Origin: CAZDWZ01 sp964509425
GTDB lineage: Bacteria > Bdellovibrionota_C > UBA2361 > SZUA-149 > CAZDWZ01
Assembly (NCBI GenBank): GCA_964509425.1
Contig: CAZDWZ010000006.1
Location: 62,001-126,000 of the forward strand
Length of the DNA stretch: 64,000 nucleotides
Direction of reading: 5' to 3'
Program-made: the position numbers and the translations under genes
Notes under the pieces: generated by a model
Told to the model about the DNA's origin: nothing
Seen by the model: only the letters and a program-made list of their open reading frames with translations
Databases searched by the model: none
Shown here: piece after piece, positions 1 to 9,554 of the stretch
How positions within the stretch are numbered: the first letter of the stretch is position 1
Layout of the letters: the number at the start of each line of letters is the position of its first letter

Positions 1-1254
1 AACTTCGGAATATTCCCGAAGTCGTTTCTCACCCATGACGAGCGTTCTTCCATCGATGAGGGAGAAAGCGCTGCCCTCCTTTCCAGAGAGACGAATGCCG
101 AGAGCAAGCCATCCGCCCTCGTCGAAGCTGCTGAAGATCCGGCCTGCGAACGGCTCGCTTGCCAAGAGGTCTAGATACTCCTCCTCCGACTCGCGGAGCG
201 GTGAAGCGGCGCGGATGAGAAGGAGCGAGGCGGCAAGAAAGAGCGGCGGGAGAAATACCAAAAGTTTCCCGGCGGATGATGCTTCGCGCGTATCTCGAAA
301 CCGCAACATCCCAGAGAGGATTTCGCTGAAAAGAGGTGAAAGCAAGAGTCCATAAAACGGAAGATATTTTCGTTGAAGAAAACTCGCTGCGGCAAAGATG
401 CAGAGGAGAGTCAGGAACAGCAGCTTTTGGCGTCCGCCACGTATTCCATGCCGGAGGAGATACACGGGAATCAAGAATAGAGAGGCGATCGAATAATAGA
501 AGATGAACCCGAGCGATGGACGAAGCGGCTGAAACTCGTCGATAAGCCGATATGCTTCACTGTGAGTGAGCGCGTACGTAAATATCGCTCGCAGATTCTC
601 TAGCCCATACGGAGAACAGAGGCCGGCAAGCAGCAGCAAGAGGAATAATCGGGCGTGCACGGCTCGCCGCTCAAAAACGAATCGAACACAAAGGAAAAAG
701 GGAGCGAAGATCCAAAAGACGTGTGTATTCGCCCAGAGAACAGTCGGCAGCAGATAGCCGAGAACGGTCTCACGCTGCTCGATAATCCTCGTCAGAAGAA
801 GAGCGGCAAACAGTACGCTGAGGAGCTGCGGCCGAAGATGAAACACCGGAGCAAAAAACGGGAGACAGAGCAGCGTCGAAAGCAGTGACGCAAAAAACTT
901 CTTTTGCTCTTCTTCCGCAGAGAGGTAACGGCGGTTCATTACAAAAATCGCAAACAACGAAAAAGCCGAGAGGAGCATCTGCAGAAGCTGGAGCCCGTGG
1001 AAGCCCGAAACGCGATAGACGGCGGCAAACAAAAGCTCGGGAAGCCAAGAATAAGAAATCCAGGGTGTGGCAGCGGCCCCAAACGGATCAGTTTGGAGAA
1101 CTTGAGAATGCTCGAGCATCCAGAGCCCGCCCGCAAGATGCCAGCCGATATCCGGATCGAAAAGCGCGTGGTACCCGAGAGGCAGCGCTACGGCGAGCAA
1201 GATGCAGCTTCCAACAACCTTCAGCGCCGTCTCTTGAGGGAATCCGTTCCTCAC
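1..1254 (-). CDS. Polytopic membrane protein, GT-C-like (3' end missing)
   Basis: An open frame of 418 codons runs from a GTG at 1254 off the left edge without a stop. An AAGGA Shine-Dalgarno lies nine bases before the GTG, and an in-frame stop immediately upstream excludes a longer start. The product has many hydrophobic segments separated by short basic loops. Near the N-terminus, after the first membrane helix, it carries an acidic motif DPDIGWHLAGG (residues about 33-43), a pattern typical of uncharacterised GT-C-fold membrane proteins that use lipid-linked sugars. A more soluble part follows near residue 370. Function is inferred from architecture only; the substrate is unknown. A second protein of similar layout lies at 60516-61862. 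All plus-strand frames here are shadows. Confidence 0.7.
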   Translation of the reverse strand, partial: MRNGFPQETALKVVGSCILLAVALPLGYHALFDPDIGWHLAGGLWMLEHSQVLQTDPFGAAATPWISYSWLPELLFAAVYRVSGFHGLQLLQMLLSAFSLFAIFVMNRRYLSAEEEQKKFFASLLSTLLCLPFFAPVFHLRPQLLSVLFAALLLTRIIEQRETVLGYLLPTVLWANTHVFWIFAPFFLCVRFVFERRAVHARLFLLLLLAGLCSPYGLENLRAIFTYALTHSEAYRLIDEFQPLRPSLGFIFYYSIASLFLIPVYLLRHGIRGGRQKLLFLTLLCIFAAASFLQRKYLPFYGLLLSPLFSEILSGMLRFRDTREASSAGKLLVFLPPLFLAASLLLIRAASPLRESEEEYLDLLASEPFAGRIFSSFDEGGWLALGIRLSGKEGSAFSLIDGRTLVMGEKRLREYSEV

Positions 1255-1433
1255 ATTTCACTGTCCTTGGGTTATCTTGCGTGTCGGCCTCCGACCGGCA
1301 AAAACCACTCCTCGCATTTCATAAACTTTAAAGCGGTATTACGCGAGGCAAAGACGAGCGAAGAGAACCTGCATGCAAGAAAACTACGAAAGAGGGCTTT
1401 CGCCCACTTTCGCATGGACTGAAACGGACAGCA

Positions 1434-2471
1434 TTAATCTCTTAAGAAGTGACAGGTGTAGCCGCCTGGGTTCTTCTGAAGATAATCCTGATGATAGTCC
1501 TCTGCCGGGAAAAATTTCTTCGCGGCGACGATCTCGGTAACGATCGGCTTCTTCCACTTCCCGGACGCATTGATCTTCTCCTTTACGACCTCCGCGATTT
1601 CTTTCTGCTTCTCATCCAGATAGAAAATCGCTGAGCGGTACTGGGTTCCGCGGTCGTTTCCCTGCTGATTCAACGTCGTCGGATCGTGCATCCGGAAGAA
1701 CCATCCCAACAGATCTTCGTAGCTGAGCTTCGACGGATCAAAGACCACTTCGACAGATTCAGCGTGACCCGTCACGCCTGACGAGACGGCGGGATAGGTT
1801 GGCTTATCCAAGCTTCCGCCGGTGTAACCAACGTCGACGCGAAGCACGCCTGGGATCTTCCGAATAATATCTTCCATTCCCCAGAAACATCCGCCCGCGA
1901 GGAGAGCTGTTTCTTCAACTTCGGCCACCTTCGCGATCTTTCCCGACTCAAAAAGAGAGCGATATTTTCCGTACCCTTCTTTTTCAAGGTTCTCCGCGGG
2001 AATGAATCGGAGCGACGCCGAGTTCATACAAAACCGCTTTCCCGATGGCCCAGGACCGTCGTCAAAAACATGGCCGAGGTGCGAATCAGCGTTTTTCGAA
2101 CGGACTTCTGTTCTCGTTTGGAAGAACTTCTTGTCCTCCTTCAGCGTTACGCTTTCCTCTTCAAGCGGTTTCGTGAAACTCGGCCAGCCCGTTCCAGAAT
2201 CGAATTTATCCGTTGAGCTAAAAAGAGGATCACCGGAGACGACATCGACATAGATCCCCGGCTTCTTGTTATCCCAGTACTCGTTTCGAAATGGGCGTTC
2301 AGTCGCGTCCTCTTGCGTCACGGCGTACTGCTCGGGACTGAGTTTGGTTTTTAGATCTTCTTGGGTCGGTTTGTTTTTGTTGTCCATATCCTGCGATTCA
2401 GCTCCAACACTCCAAAACGTCGCAAGCACCGAAAGCGCCGCGACGAACGTTAGGGAGAGGTATTTTTTCAT
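1434..2471 (-). CDS. msrAB: Bifunctional methionine sulfoxide reductase, MsrB-MsrA fusion, exported
   Basis: Reduces both diastereomers of methionine sulfoxide in oxidised proteins. The start at 2471 is chosen because it gives a clear signal peptide (MKKYLSLTFVAALSVLATFW, then a small-residue cleavage region) preceded by GAGGAAG. The MsrB domain comes first (about residues 38-160), with the GTGWPSF motif and the catalytic cysteine in RFCMNSASL (Cys148). It lacks the paired CxxC zinc ligands, as do some secreted MsrBs. The MsrA domain follows (about 185-345), with GGCFWG containing catalytic Cys195, and a further cysteine in the C-terminal GYTCHF segment. The B-A domain order is one of the known fusion orders. 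The product should act in the periplasm and needs a thiol donor not visible here. Its start overlaps the end of the PAP2 gene by ATGA, so the two are probably translationally coupled. Confidence 0.93.
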   Translation of the reverse strand: MKKYLSLTFVAALSVLATFWSVGAESQDMDNKNKPTQEDLKTKLSPEQYAVTQEDATERPFRNEYWDNKKPGIYVDVVSGDPLFSSTDKFDSGTGWPSFTKPLEEESVTLKEDKKFFQTRTEVRSKNADSHLGHVFDDGPGPSGKRFCMNSASLRFIPAENLEKEGYGKYRSLFESGKIAKVAEVEETALLAGGCFWGMEDIIRKIPGVLRVDVGYTGGSLDKPTYPAVSSGVTGHAESVEVVFDPSKLSYEDLLGWFFRMHDPTTLNQQGNDRGTQYRSAIFYLDEKQKEIAEVVKEKINASGKWKKPIVTEIVAAKKFFPAEDYHQDYLQKNPGGYTCHFLRD

Positions 2472-3469
2472 GTAATCTTCCTCGGCTCTATACCTAATAG
2501 TCGCGGCAGCATGCCCGGCGTTACACATACGCGAAAAATCCCCCAACCAAGGAGAATTCCTCCAATATCATCAAGGAGATAATGCCAGCCGAAGTAAAGC
2601 GTGGTGAGGAAAGTAATTCCCGCAAAAAACCAAGAAAATACGGCCAGCAGTCGAGCTACACGAGAAAGACAGAGGCTTCCAAAGACCACCACGGCAACGT
2701 GAAGACTCGGGAGACCCGAGATTAAGAACGTCCCTCTCGGGCTCGCCGGTTCCGATTCGAGAAACAATTTTTCCTTCCAGAGATTTTGCTGAAGAAACGT
2801 GACGTCGGTCACGGGGAGCGAGCGGAACATTTCCGGCGAGAAGAAGCATGGACCCCACGTCGGGAATGCGTAGACGATAAATACCCCGATGATCCAAACA
2901 GAGAAAAAGCCGAGGACAAAACGTGAGGCGAGACACTCATCGCGTTGAAGCACCATCACGGCAAGGAGAAGGCCCATGTAGGGGAAGAAGAAAACATACC
3001 CGGCGCTCAGAAGTTCTGCGGCACTATGACCGAGTGCTTGCATCACCCATTCGGCGGCAAGCCGCCCGCCGAGCAGACTGGTCTCTTGTTGAAAGAGCAA
3101 CTGATCGAACACTCTCCCGTTTACGTGTGGAATGAGATTCTTTAACTGAATGAAGAGAAAGAAAGTAACCCCGAGTGCGTGCACGAAGCGGAAGTCTCGA
3201 AGAAGATGAGCGGGTGAAAGATACGATGTTCGGAAGGATCTCCACGTCTCTGCCCGCGAACACGGCGCGGATGTCGCAAGGTCTCTGAGGCGCAGAAAGA
3301 GGACCGTCACCGAGAGTCCGAGGAGATACCAGCCAAAGCCGCCTAATACGCGGGAGCAGTAGAGCTCCCATGGGGAGCGGAGCGGCATACCGAAGTAGCG
3401 GTAGAGCCCCCAAGTTCCGGCAAAGACGAAGCCCCCGAGGAGCTCAACCGGATAGAGGGAAACGCGCAC
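2468..3469 (-). CDS. PAP2-superfamily inner-membrane protein (Aur1/Ipt1-like)
   Basis: A 333-residue membrane protein with about six hydrophobic helices. The C-terminal half has the PAP2 signature: GLPSLHVAVV (SxxxH motif) followed by TLYFGWHYLLDDIGG (GxHxxxD motif), which in this family supplies the catalytic histidines and acid. The N-terminal KxxxxxxRP motif is not obvious, as in the PAP2_3/inositol-phosphotransferase-like branch, so the likely reaction is phosphate or phospho-headgroup transfer on a lipid; the substrate is unknown. The start is GTG at 3469, 18 bases after the stop of the kinase-like gene and behind a G-rich stretch. The stop overlaps the msrAB start by four bases. Confidence 0.8.
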   Translation of the reverse strand: MRVSLYPVELLGGFVFAGTWGLYRYFGMPLRSPWELYCSRVLGGFGWYLLGLSVTVLFLRLRDLATSAPCSRAETWRSFRTSYLSPAHLLRDFRFVHALGVTFFLFIQLKNLIPHVNGRVFDQLLFQQETSLLGGRLAAEWVMQALGHSAAELLSAGYVFFFPYMGLLLAVMVLQRDECLASRFVLGFFSVWIIGVFIVYAFPTWGPCFFSPEMFRSLPVTDVTFLQQNLWKEKLFLESEPASPRGTFLISGLPSLHVAVVVFGSLCLSRVARLLAVFSWFFAGITFLTTLYFGWHYLLDDIGGILLGWGIFRVCVTPGMLPRLLGIEPRKIT

Positions 3470-3487
3470 CCCGCCCCCGACAGCCTG

Positions 3488-5989
3488 TTATTTCTTCTGC
3501 TGAACTTGAAAAACTTTCTGCTGATTGCCGCCGAGCGGAACGAAGCCTTCGAGCTCGAGCTCGGCCATGCGCTGTTCAATCTCGACTCGCGACACGTATT
3601 TCGAATTCTTGTCGATCTTCGCCTTCTCGTCGGTCCGGCCGATGATGACAACTGAAGATTTCGACTTCTTGATGGTATCGATCCCTTGGAGCTTCTCCAG
3701 AATATAGTCAGGATCGACGCCGACGATTTTTGCAGAATTATACGCCATCTTCATCCCGACTGGATCTTTGTTTGCCTTCGCCGCATCGCCTTCGGCGACA
3801 CTCCGTGCAGCAATCTCAACGACGAGCGCACGCGCTTCTTTGTTCGTGGGATCCATGCCTTGAATCTGCTTTACGATCTCAAATGCGTTTTCTCCCGGAG
3901 GTGAGGTGTATTGCCGGAGATCGATGAAGGTTTTTGCGGATTTGACGAGCTCAGCAACTCGTCCCACGAAGTCGCCCAAGATCCGGTTGATCTCCGCGAG
4001 CTTGGTTTTCGCCGGCTCGTTCGTCGCATCGAGCTTGAGCACTTCGTTATAGGTGTCCTTCGCATTTGCGCCCGGAGGAGAAACGTAGTTTCCCGAGGCA
4101 AAATAACGATCGGCATTGGTAAGCAGCTCGGCGATTTTTCCGGCAAATTGTTTGCGGCGCTCTTCGTCTTCAATCATCCGCCGGACGGCAGCGTTGATGT
4201 CTTCAAGACGGCGCTTTGCGTATGGATCATCGGGTTCCAGCTCTCGGACCTGCTCGAACCGCTTCTTCGCATTTGCATCGACCGGTTCAATGAGTTTTCC
4301 GGCTTTGAAGAACTCATCCCCTTCGCGGCGGAGGAGCTCGATTGTCTCTTGTTTCTTCTTCTGTTTCGCGGCGATCTCCCGTCTGGCTTTTGCCTGTTGC
4401 TGCTCGACGTTTTGCTTGTAGAGGTAGAACATTCCAAAACAGAGCGTGACGAGCGCGGTCGCGACCGCAGCGAGAATTTTCGGCAACCGGTTCGGAGGAC
4501 GATCAATGACTCGATCGGCAACTGCACCACCTTGCAGTGTAAACACTTCTCCCGGAGCAACGAAGCGAAGCTCGTTCCCACCAACCGTAAGCACATCTCC
4601 GCGCTTGAGCGGCAGCTCGTCGCCATTTGATTGCGCTCCACCGTTCATGACGATCTTTCCTCCGCCAAGCGGAGCAACAGAGTAGGAATCGCCTCTCCGG
4701 AGCACCAGAGCGTATCGCGAAGGAACCCCCTTCCCGGTAATCGTGATACCGCACGTGGGATCACTTCCAATGATCATTTGCGGCTGATCGAGCACGAATT
4801 TTTTGCCACGTGCCTCACCCGAGGTCACGAGCAAGCTACCCGATCCTTGGGGTTGCGCTGATTGCGCAGCCATTCCCATCCCGGTTTTGTTTGGATCGCC
4901 GCCGCTCGTTACCCCGAGAGCACTTCTCGGCATCGACGCGGTCGCGGTCATGTCTTCGGTTCCGGGAGCAGGCGTTGCGGGGGCGTTTTTCTTCGCCTGC
5001 TCAGCTTTCGCCATGAGTTGTTGAATGGCTTCGGCCGACATCGCAACGGGGATCGTCCCGCCTTCGAGCATCAGCTCACTCACTCCCCCGCCGTTTGAGC
5101 TTGAGGTATTTGATTCCATGGCAGCAACCAGAGGATTTTTCACCTGGCGGCGTCCTGCGGTGATGGCATCGGCGAACTCACTCGCCGTTGAGAAGCGCTC
5201 TTTCGGATCTTTTGCGAGACCCTTCATAATTGCCGCGTCGAGAAGCGGAGGGAGATCGCTGACCTTCTTTCTCGGGGGTTCCGGGAGAGGTCCAAGCCGT
5301 TGCATCGCAACTTGCAGTGGGTTTGATCCGACAAACGGTCTGGTCCCGGTTATCATCTCATACAGGATCACCGAGAGCGCATAAACATCCGCACGATGAT
5401 CAACTGCGCCGCTCGTGGCCCCGCTTACCTGCTCCGGCGCGACATACGCCGGATCGACGAGAAACTGTCCTGCCGTCGTCAGCGATTTCTGAATGTCAGA
5501 AAGCACCAGCGGACAATATCCCGCGAGACGGGGATCGTCGCCCTTGAACAAAATAGCGCGGGAGTCGATGTGCCCGTGAAGACCTTGAAGTTCGTGAAGC
5601 TCCTTGAGCCCCGCGCACAGATCAGCCACTAAATCGGCGGCCGCACTGCCATTTACAGGACCGCCTTTGGTTTTTAGAAAATCACGGAGATTCGGTCCGT
5701 CGATGAGTTCCATCGTCAAGTAGAACCAATCGTCTTGCACGCCTCCGGCAATAATTGGCACGAGCGCGGGATGTGATGCCGTTCTGAGAACAGAGAGCTC
5801 TTTCTGATAGCGATCTTTGTATTCTTGCGAACCTTGCGGACGGAGGGAAAAAATCTTTAGCGCAACCTGGCGATCGCCGAGCTCTCGATCGCTCGCGCGA
5901 TAGACGGTGCAATTCGACCGTTCCGCGATCATCTCCTTCCGGACAAAGCGGCCGCCAAACTCTTCGGGAAGTCCCATCAATGTCGACAC
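3488..5989 (-). CDS. Ser/Thr kinase-like membrane protein with degenerate kinase and FHA domains and PPGxNA repeats
   Basis: 833 residues. Residues about 13-280 have a Hanks-type kinase fold: VALKIF (Lys45), alpha-C Glu64, YVAPEQ at 182-187 and the DVYALSVILYEMITG helix are all present. The glycine loop has no glycines, the catalytic loop reads HGHIDSRAILF without the usual Asn, and AGY stands where DFG should be. Catalysis is therefore doubtful and this is probably a pseudokinase. An FHA-like domain (about 385-478) has also lost the GR, SxxH and NG residues that bind phosphothreonine. A membrane helix (504-524) is followed by a charged coiled segment and three repeats containing PxxANA/PPGANA/PPGENA, TPR-like in character. 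It is adjacent to the FHA-CpaF and FHA membrane proteins and probably scaffolds or senses state for the Tad apparatus. The role is inference. Confidence 0.85.
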   Translation of the reverse strand: MSTLMGLPEEFGGRFVRKEMIAERSNCTVYRASDRELGDRQVALKIFSLRPQGSQEYKDRYQKELSVLRTASHPALVPIIAGGVQDDWFYLTMELIDGPNLRDFLKTKGGPVNGSAAADLVADLCAGLKELHELQGLHGHIDSRAILFKGDDPRLAGYCPLVLSDIQKSLTTAGQFLVDPAYVAPEQVSGATSGAVDHRADVYALSVILYEMITGTRPFVGSNPLQVAMQRLGPLPEPPRKKVSDLPPLLDAAIMKGLAKDPKERFSTASEFADAITAGRRQVKNPLVAAMESNTSSSNGGGVSELMLEGGTIPVAMSAEAIQQLMAKAEQAKKNAPATPAPGTEDMTATASMPRSALGVTSGGDPNKTGMGMAAQSAQPQGSGSLLVTSGEARGKKFVLDQPQMIIGSDPTCGITITGKGVPSRYALVLRRGDSYSVAPLGGGKIVMNGGAQSNGDELPLKRGDVLTVGGNELRFVAPGEVFTLQGGAVADRVIDRPPNRLPKILAAVATALVTLCFGMFYLYKQNVEQQQAKARREIAAKQKKKQETIELLRREGDEFFKAGKLIEPVDANAKKRFEQVRELEPDDPYAKRRLEDINAAVRRMIEDEERRKQFAGKIAELLTNADRYFASGNYVSPPGANAKDTYNEVLKLDATNEPAKTKLAEINRILGDFVGRVAELVKSAKTFIDLRQYTSPPGENAFEIVKQIQGMDPTNKEARALVVEIAARSVAEGDAAKANKDPVGMKMAYNSAKIVGVDPDYILEKLQGIDTIKKSKSSVVIIGRTDEKAKIDKNSKYVSRVEIEQRMAELELEGFVPLGGNQQKVFQVQQKK

Positions 5990-6115
5990 AACGTATCCCT
6001 CCCGGTGGATTCAGTGTTTTGTCCAGAAAGTTTTAACATAATCAGTCTTCGCGCAGCCTTCATTACGGCAGTGGAGGAACATCCTGCGCTTCATGGCAGA
6101 ATGTTCTCCACGGCA

Positions 6116-7960
6116 CTAATGCCCGGCAGCTTGGTATTGAACACCTTTCTTCGGCGGCGGGCCCGAGAAAATCGCTAGAGCTTCAGTAAGACCGCAAAGC
6201 TCCATTTCGCCCTGCATATTCGATTGCGCGCCGGTCCAAACGTGCTTTCCGATAATCTTTCCGTTATCCGACCCTTCGCGCGCGAAACGGAAGATATCCG
6301 ACACCACGTAGTCTCCAGCTTCGTTCAACTTACAGACTTCTGAAATATGCGTCACCTTCCGCGAGTGATCAGGAAGACGGGAAGCCTGGATGATAACTTC
6401 AATCGCGGTCGAAACCTGCTCCCGAAGCGCCCGAAGTGGAATTTCTATTCCAGAGAAAAGTGAGAGCGTCTCGAGTCGTGTAAGCGCTTGCTGTGGAGAG
6501 CTGGCGTGGACGGTGGTCATAGAGCCCGAGTGTCCAGTGTTCATCGCTTGAAGGAGATCGAGCGCTTCTCCGCCCCGAATTTCCCCGACCACGATGCGGT
6601 CCGGACGCATACGGAGCGACGCCTTCACGAGATCGCGAATCGTCACGAGACCACGGCCCTTTTTATCAGCGGGCTTCGTTTCCATTGGGAGAACGTGTTC
6701 TTGACGGAGTTGAAGCTCGGCAGAGTCTTCAATCGTCAGAATTCGCTCGTCATCTGGAATTAAACCGGAGACAACGTTCAAGAGTGAGGTTTTCCCGGAG
6801 CTCGTTCCGCCCGAGATCACAACGTTCTTCTTTAGCATGACCGCTGCTTGGAGATAGGTCACCATTTGAGGCGACAGCGAACCGAAATCCATGAGCTTCT
6901 CAACGGTGAGCTTTTCCTTGGAAAACTTCCGGATCGCGAGAGATGCTCCCTTTCTCGAGCAAGGCGGCATGAGAACCGCGACGCGAGATCCGTCGGGAAG
7001 GCGTGCGTCGAGATAAGGCTCTTCCTCCGATACCCGGCGTCCAACGAATTGCGCGATGTTCAGGATCGCGGCTTGGAGCTGCTCGGGAGAAAACGTTTCC
7101 GAGACACGAACGAGGCGTCCTTTCTTTTCAATATAAACTTCTGCCGGTCCGTTGATCATGATTTCGGAAATTCCGTCATCGGTGATGTAGTGCCAAACCG
7201 GAGCCAGGAAGCTCTCCAATGCCTGCCAGAAAAACGCGTTGTTCGATTGATCACGTGAGATCTTTTCAGGCTCCGGCGGCGGAGGAGCTGCAGGAGCAGC
7301 CTCGGATTTTTTTGAACTCCCGGAAGTTGTATTTGCCTTCTCGGCAGTCACCGGAGCAGGCGGTGGCTCGGCCGGCGCCGCTGGTGAGTCGTGAGATCCT
7401 GTAGGCTTTTTCAGCAGTCCATCGGGTCGCTCGATGTTGTGAATCGTCGGGCGCTTCACTTCTCCGGGGGGACGAGAAGGTCCGGCTTGCGGAGCCGGAG
7501 GAGCTTCAACTTTCGGAGGCGCCACAGGCTCAGCGTCAGCCTTTTGAGGAGGAGAGTCGAAGCCGTGTCCGCCCGATCCGGTTCCGGCCAAAGTTCCACC
7601 CGTTGGTGGGAGGGTGCTGTTTACCGGCGTCCCTTGGCTTGAAAGATCTCCGAACGAGGAGTCAGAGGAATCCGCGACGTAATCCAACTCGACAGCGATA
7701 TCTCCGAGAACAATGCGATCGCCGTTTGTAATTTGAGAAGACTGGATCTTTTTTCCGCCGATGAGAGTGCCATTCGTGCTTCCAAGGTCTTGGACGACAA
7801 GTGCGTCGCCTTCAACGGAGATCGTGGCGTGATAACGCGAAACTCCACCTTGATCGATGCACACGTCGTTTGCCGCAGCACGACCAATCATGATCGAATT
7901 CTTCTGGAACTCGAGAGCCTGCTCTACGCCGCCCGGAAGATGGATCTTTACACGTATCAT
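6116..7960 (-). CDS. cpaF: CpaF/TadA-type secretion ATPase with N-terminal FHA domain (first copy)
   Basis: Hexameric ATPase that powers Tad (Flp) pilus or type II-like secretion from the cytoplasmic face. The N-terminal FHA domain (about residues 1-95) keeps the key residues: IGR, SRYH and STNGT, so it should bind phosphothreonine. A Pro/Ala-rich linker of about 130 residues follows, then the CpaF domain. Walker A is GGTSSGKTS (about residue 387); the Walker B/Asp-box region is RIVVGEIRGGEALDLL; GHSGSMTTVHASS is the conserved His-box. 614 residues is longer than ordinary CpaF because of the FHA and linker. Its partner at 30607-32301 has the same architecture. It lies 126 bp downstream of... 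in transcription order after, the 8088-9554 FHA gene and before the kinase-like gene, all on the minus strand, suggesting a co-regulated group. Confidence 0.93.
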   Translation of the reverse strand: MIRVKIHLPGGVEQALEFQKNSIMIGRAAANDVCIDQGGVSRYHATISVEGDALVVQDLGSTNGTLIGGKKIQSSQITNGDRIVLGDIAVELDYVADSSDSSFGDLSSQGTPVNSTLPPTGGTLAGTGSGGHGFDSPPQKADAEPVAPPKVEAPPAPQAGPSRPPGEVKRPTIHNIERPDGLLKKPTGSHDSPAAPAEPPPAPVTAEKANTTSGSSKKSEAAPAAPPPPEPEKISRDQSNNAFFWQALESFLAPVWHYITDDGISEIMINGPAEVYIEKKGRLVRVSETFSPEQLQAAILNIAQFVGRRVSEEEPYLDARLPDGSRVAVLMPPCSRKGASLAIRKFSKEKLTVEKLMDFGSLSPQMVTYLQAAVMLKKNVVISGGTSSGKTSLLNVVSGLIPDDERILTIEDSAELQLRQEHVLPMETKPADKKGRGLVTIRDLVKASLRMRPDRIVVGEIRGGEALDLLQAMNTGHSGSMTTVHASSPQQALTRLETLSLFSGIEIPLRALREQVSTAIEVIIQASRLPDHSRKVTHISEVCKLNEAGDYVVSDIFRFAREGSDNGKIIGKHVWTGAQSNMQGEMELCGLTEALAIFSGPPPKKGVQYQAAGH

Positions 7961-8035
7961 TCGTCAAACTCCCATATCGAAAAAAGAAAACCCCATCTCG
8001 TCCATCCCACTTCGATTCCGCGCCGCTCTAGAGGG

Positions 8036-8088
8036 CCATCCCACTCTCGAATTCCATCCCATTCTCGAATTCCATCCCATTCTCGAAT
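8036..8088. repeat. 18-bp tandem repeat, about three copies
   Basis: The unit CTCGAATTCCATCCCATT recurs at 8045 and 8063, with partial copies on both sides, running into the stop codon of the FHA gene at 8088. It fills much of the gap between that gene and the FHA-cpaF start at 7960. No function is visible. Confidence 0.85.
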
Positions 8089-9554
8089 TACTGCGCAGGC
8101 CGGAACTTGTCTGGTCGTTCCCGAACATTCTTCGGAACGATCTTATTGTCCGTATACATACGGTTTGCCTGCGTCCAACGAAGATCTCCATCCGGAGGAA
8201 ACATACTGAGCACGCTCATGATTTGATCATGAGCCTCGATAGAATGCTGAACTTTGACGGCCGTTCGAGCTTTGCTGAGCCGATTGTTTACCCGGCGCCA
8301 GATCTCGGCGTCGAATTGTCCGATGTGTTTGGCGAGAAGCTCGAGAAGCGATCGCGCGGCCTCGGGGCCGGAGGACCGTGATGATTGCAGAAGGAGCTCT
8401 TTCAATCGCACTTGAATGTCGGAGAGCTCTGGCAGACCTTCAGTCGATGAGCTCTCTGACAGCACAGAATAGCCGATGATGTCGATTCTCTGCTCGTGCA
8501 TCAATTGGATCGCGGCGGCTTGAAGTCCGCGGACGAAGAGAAAGAGTCCATCGGGGGATTTATCGAGCGCTTCGGCAAGACCAAGACACGCTTGCAAAGC
8601 ACCGTTGAAGCCTGCGGTGAGTCCGGTCATCGGCGGAATGGTAACGGCGCGGACGTTCTTCACAGCCCATCGCTTGATGCGAGATTTGTCGCCGGCTTTT
8701 TTAGGGAAATCGGTGTTGTCGAACACGAGTCGTCTGGGGGTTCCAAGCGCAATGTCGCGAACGAGGAGCGAGCGGGCGCTCCATCCTTCACCTGTCGGAG
8801 CTATGGTCTCGACGCTGCTCCCGTCAAGCTTCACTTCGATGGGGCTTTCGGAGAACACATCGAACTCAACGAGAAGATCAGAAGACGGAAGATCGAATTG
8901 AACGAGATCGAGGTGAGACGAATCTTTCAGCTCCTTTTTGTCTGAGGATTTTCCGGGAAAGTATCCGAGCACTACGTAGGCTGGTGGAAAGAGCACCTCA
9001 TTCGATTTTTGCTGAGGGAGGCCGCCCTTTTTTGGGCTCGACAGAAACCAGACACCGGTGAGGACGAGGAGAAGCACCGGAATCGCCAGGCGAATCATTT
9101 TCCGGCGCTTGTCAGCGGCGGAGAGGGGTGCGGCGGTGGTGGTGTCTTTTTTTTGCTCGGGCGCGGCCTTCGTGGGAGCTGCTTCTTGTGGGATGCGGAC
9201 TTTAAAGAGGAGATCGGAGATCTTGAACTCGTCACCGGAGGAAAGCTTTCGTCCGCCTTCCGCTCCAGCGTGGAGAGGGAATCCCATGTGCTGGGTTCCG
9301 TGCGCGCTGCCGAGATCGACGATATAAAAACCGTCGCCACGCCGCTCAATAGTTGCATGTCGTCGGGAGACGGTTGACTGCTGGAGAACAAGCTCACACT
9401 CCGGCGAGCGGCCGATGGTAAACGAGTTCTTCGCGTCCTTCTCCCCGGAGCCGTTTGTCGATGACCCCGCCCCTGACGGATCTTGAAGGTCAAACCGGAA
9501 CACGTCTCCGGCGCTGACACCGGTAAGAATGGTTATCTCGATTCTTGCGCTCAT
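8088..9554 (-). CDS. FHA-domain single-pass membrane protein of the Tad block
   Basis: 488 residues. The N-terminal cytoplasmic FHA domain (about 1-120) has IGR (Arg49), the SRRH motif (63-66) and SAHGT in place of the usual S/TxNGT, so most phosphothreonine-binding residues are kept. A Pro/Ala/Lys linker leads to one membrane helix (about 154-172). The remaining 310 residues are predicted to be outside the inner membrane and have no recognised domain; the final third is helical. Position directly upstream (in transcription) of FHA-cpaF and the kinase-like gene suggests it links phospho-signalling in the cytoplasm to the envelope part of the Tad machine. That role is inference. No strong Shine-Dalgarno is seen before the ATG at 9554. 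Confidence 0.85.
   Translation of the reverse strand: MSARIEITILTGVSAGDVFRFDLQDPSGAGSSTNGSGEKDAKNSFTIGRSPECELVLQQSTVSRRHATIERRGDGFYIVDLGSAHGTQHMGFPLHAGAEGGRKLSSGDEFKISDLLFKVRIPQEAAPTKAAPEQKKDTTTAAPLSAADKRRKMIRLAIPVLLLVLTGVWFLSSPKKGGLPQQKSNEVLFPPAYVVLGYFPGKSSDKKELKDSSHLDLVQFDLPSSDLLVEFDVFSESPIEVKLDGSSVETIAPTGEGWSARSLLVRDIALGTPRRLVFDNTDFPKKAGDKSRIKRWAVKNVRAVTIPPMTGLTAGFNGALQACLGLAEALDKSPDGLFLFVRGLQAAAIQLMHEQRIDIIGYSVLSESSSTEGLPELSDIQVRLKELLLQSSRSSGPEAARSLLELLAKHIGQFDAEIWRRVNNRLSKARTAVKVQHSIEAHDQIMSVLSMFPPDGDLRWTQANRMYTDNKIVPKNVRERPDKFRPAQ

Noticed and set aside
885..1422. Plus-strand frames of 148 and 172 codons near the left edge
   Set aside because: They are Arg/Ser-rich shadows of the membrane protein coded on the opposite strand, which has a ribosome site and hydrophobic helices.
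3911..4630. 239-codon plus-strand frame within the kinase-like gene
   Set aside because: It lies wholly opposite the repeat and linker part of an intact 833-residue protein and lacks family features and a ribosome site.
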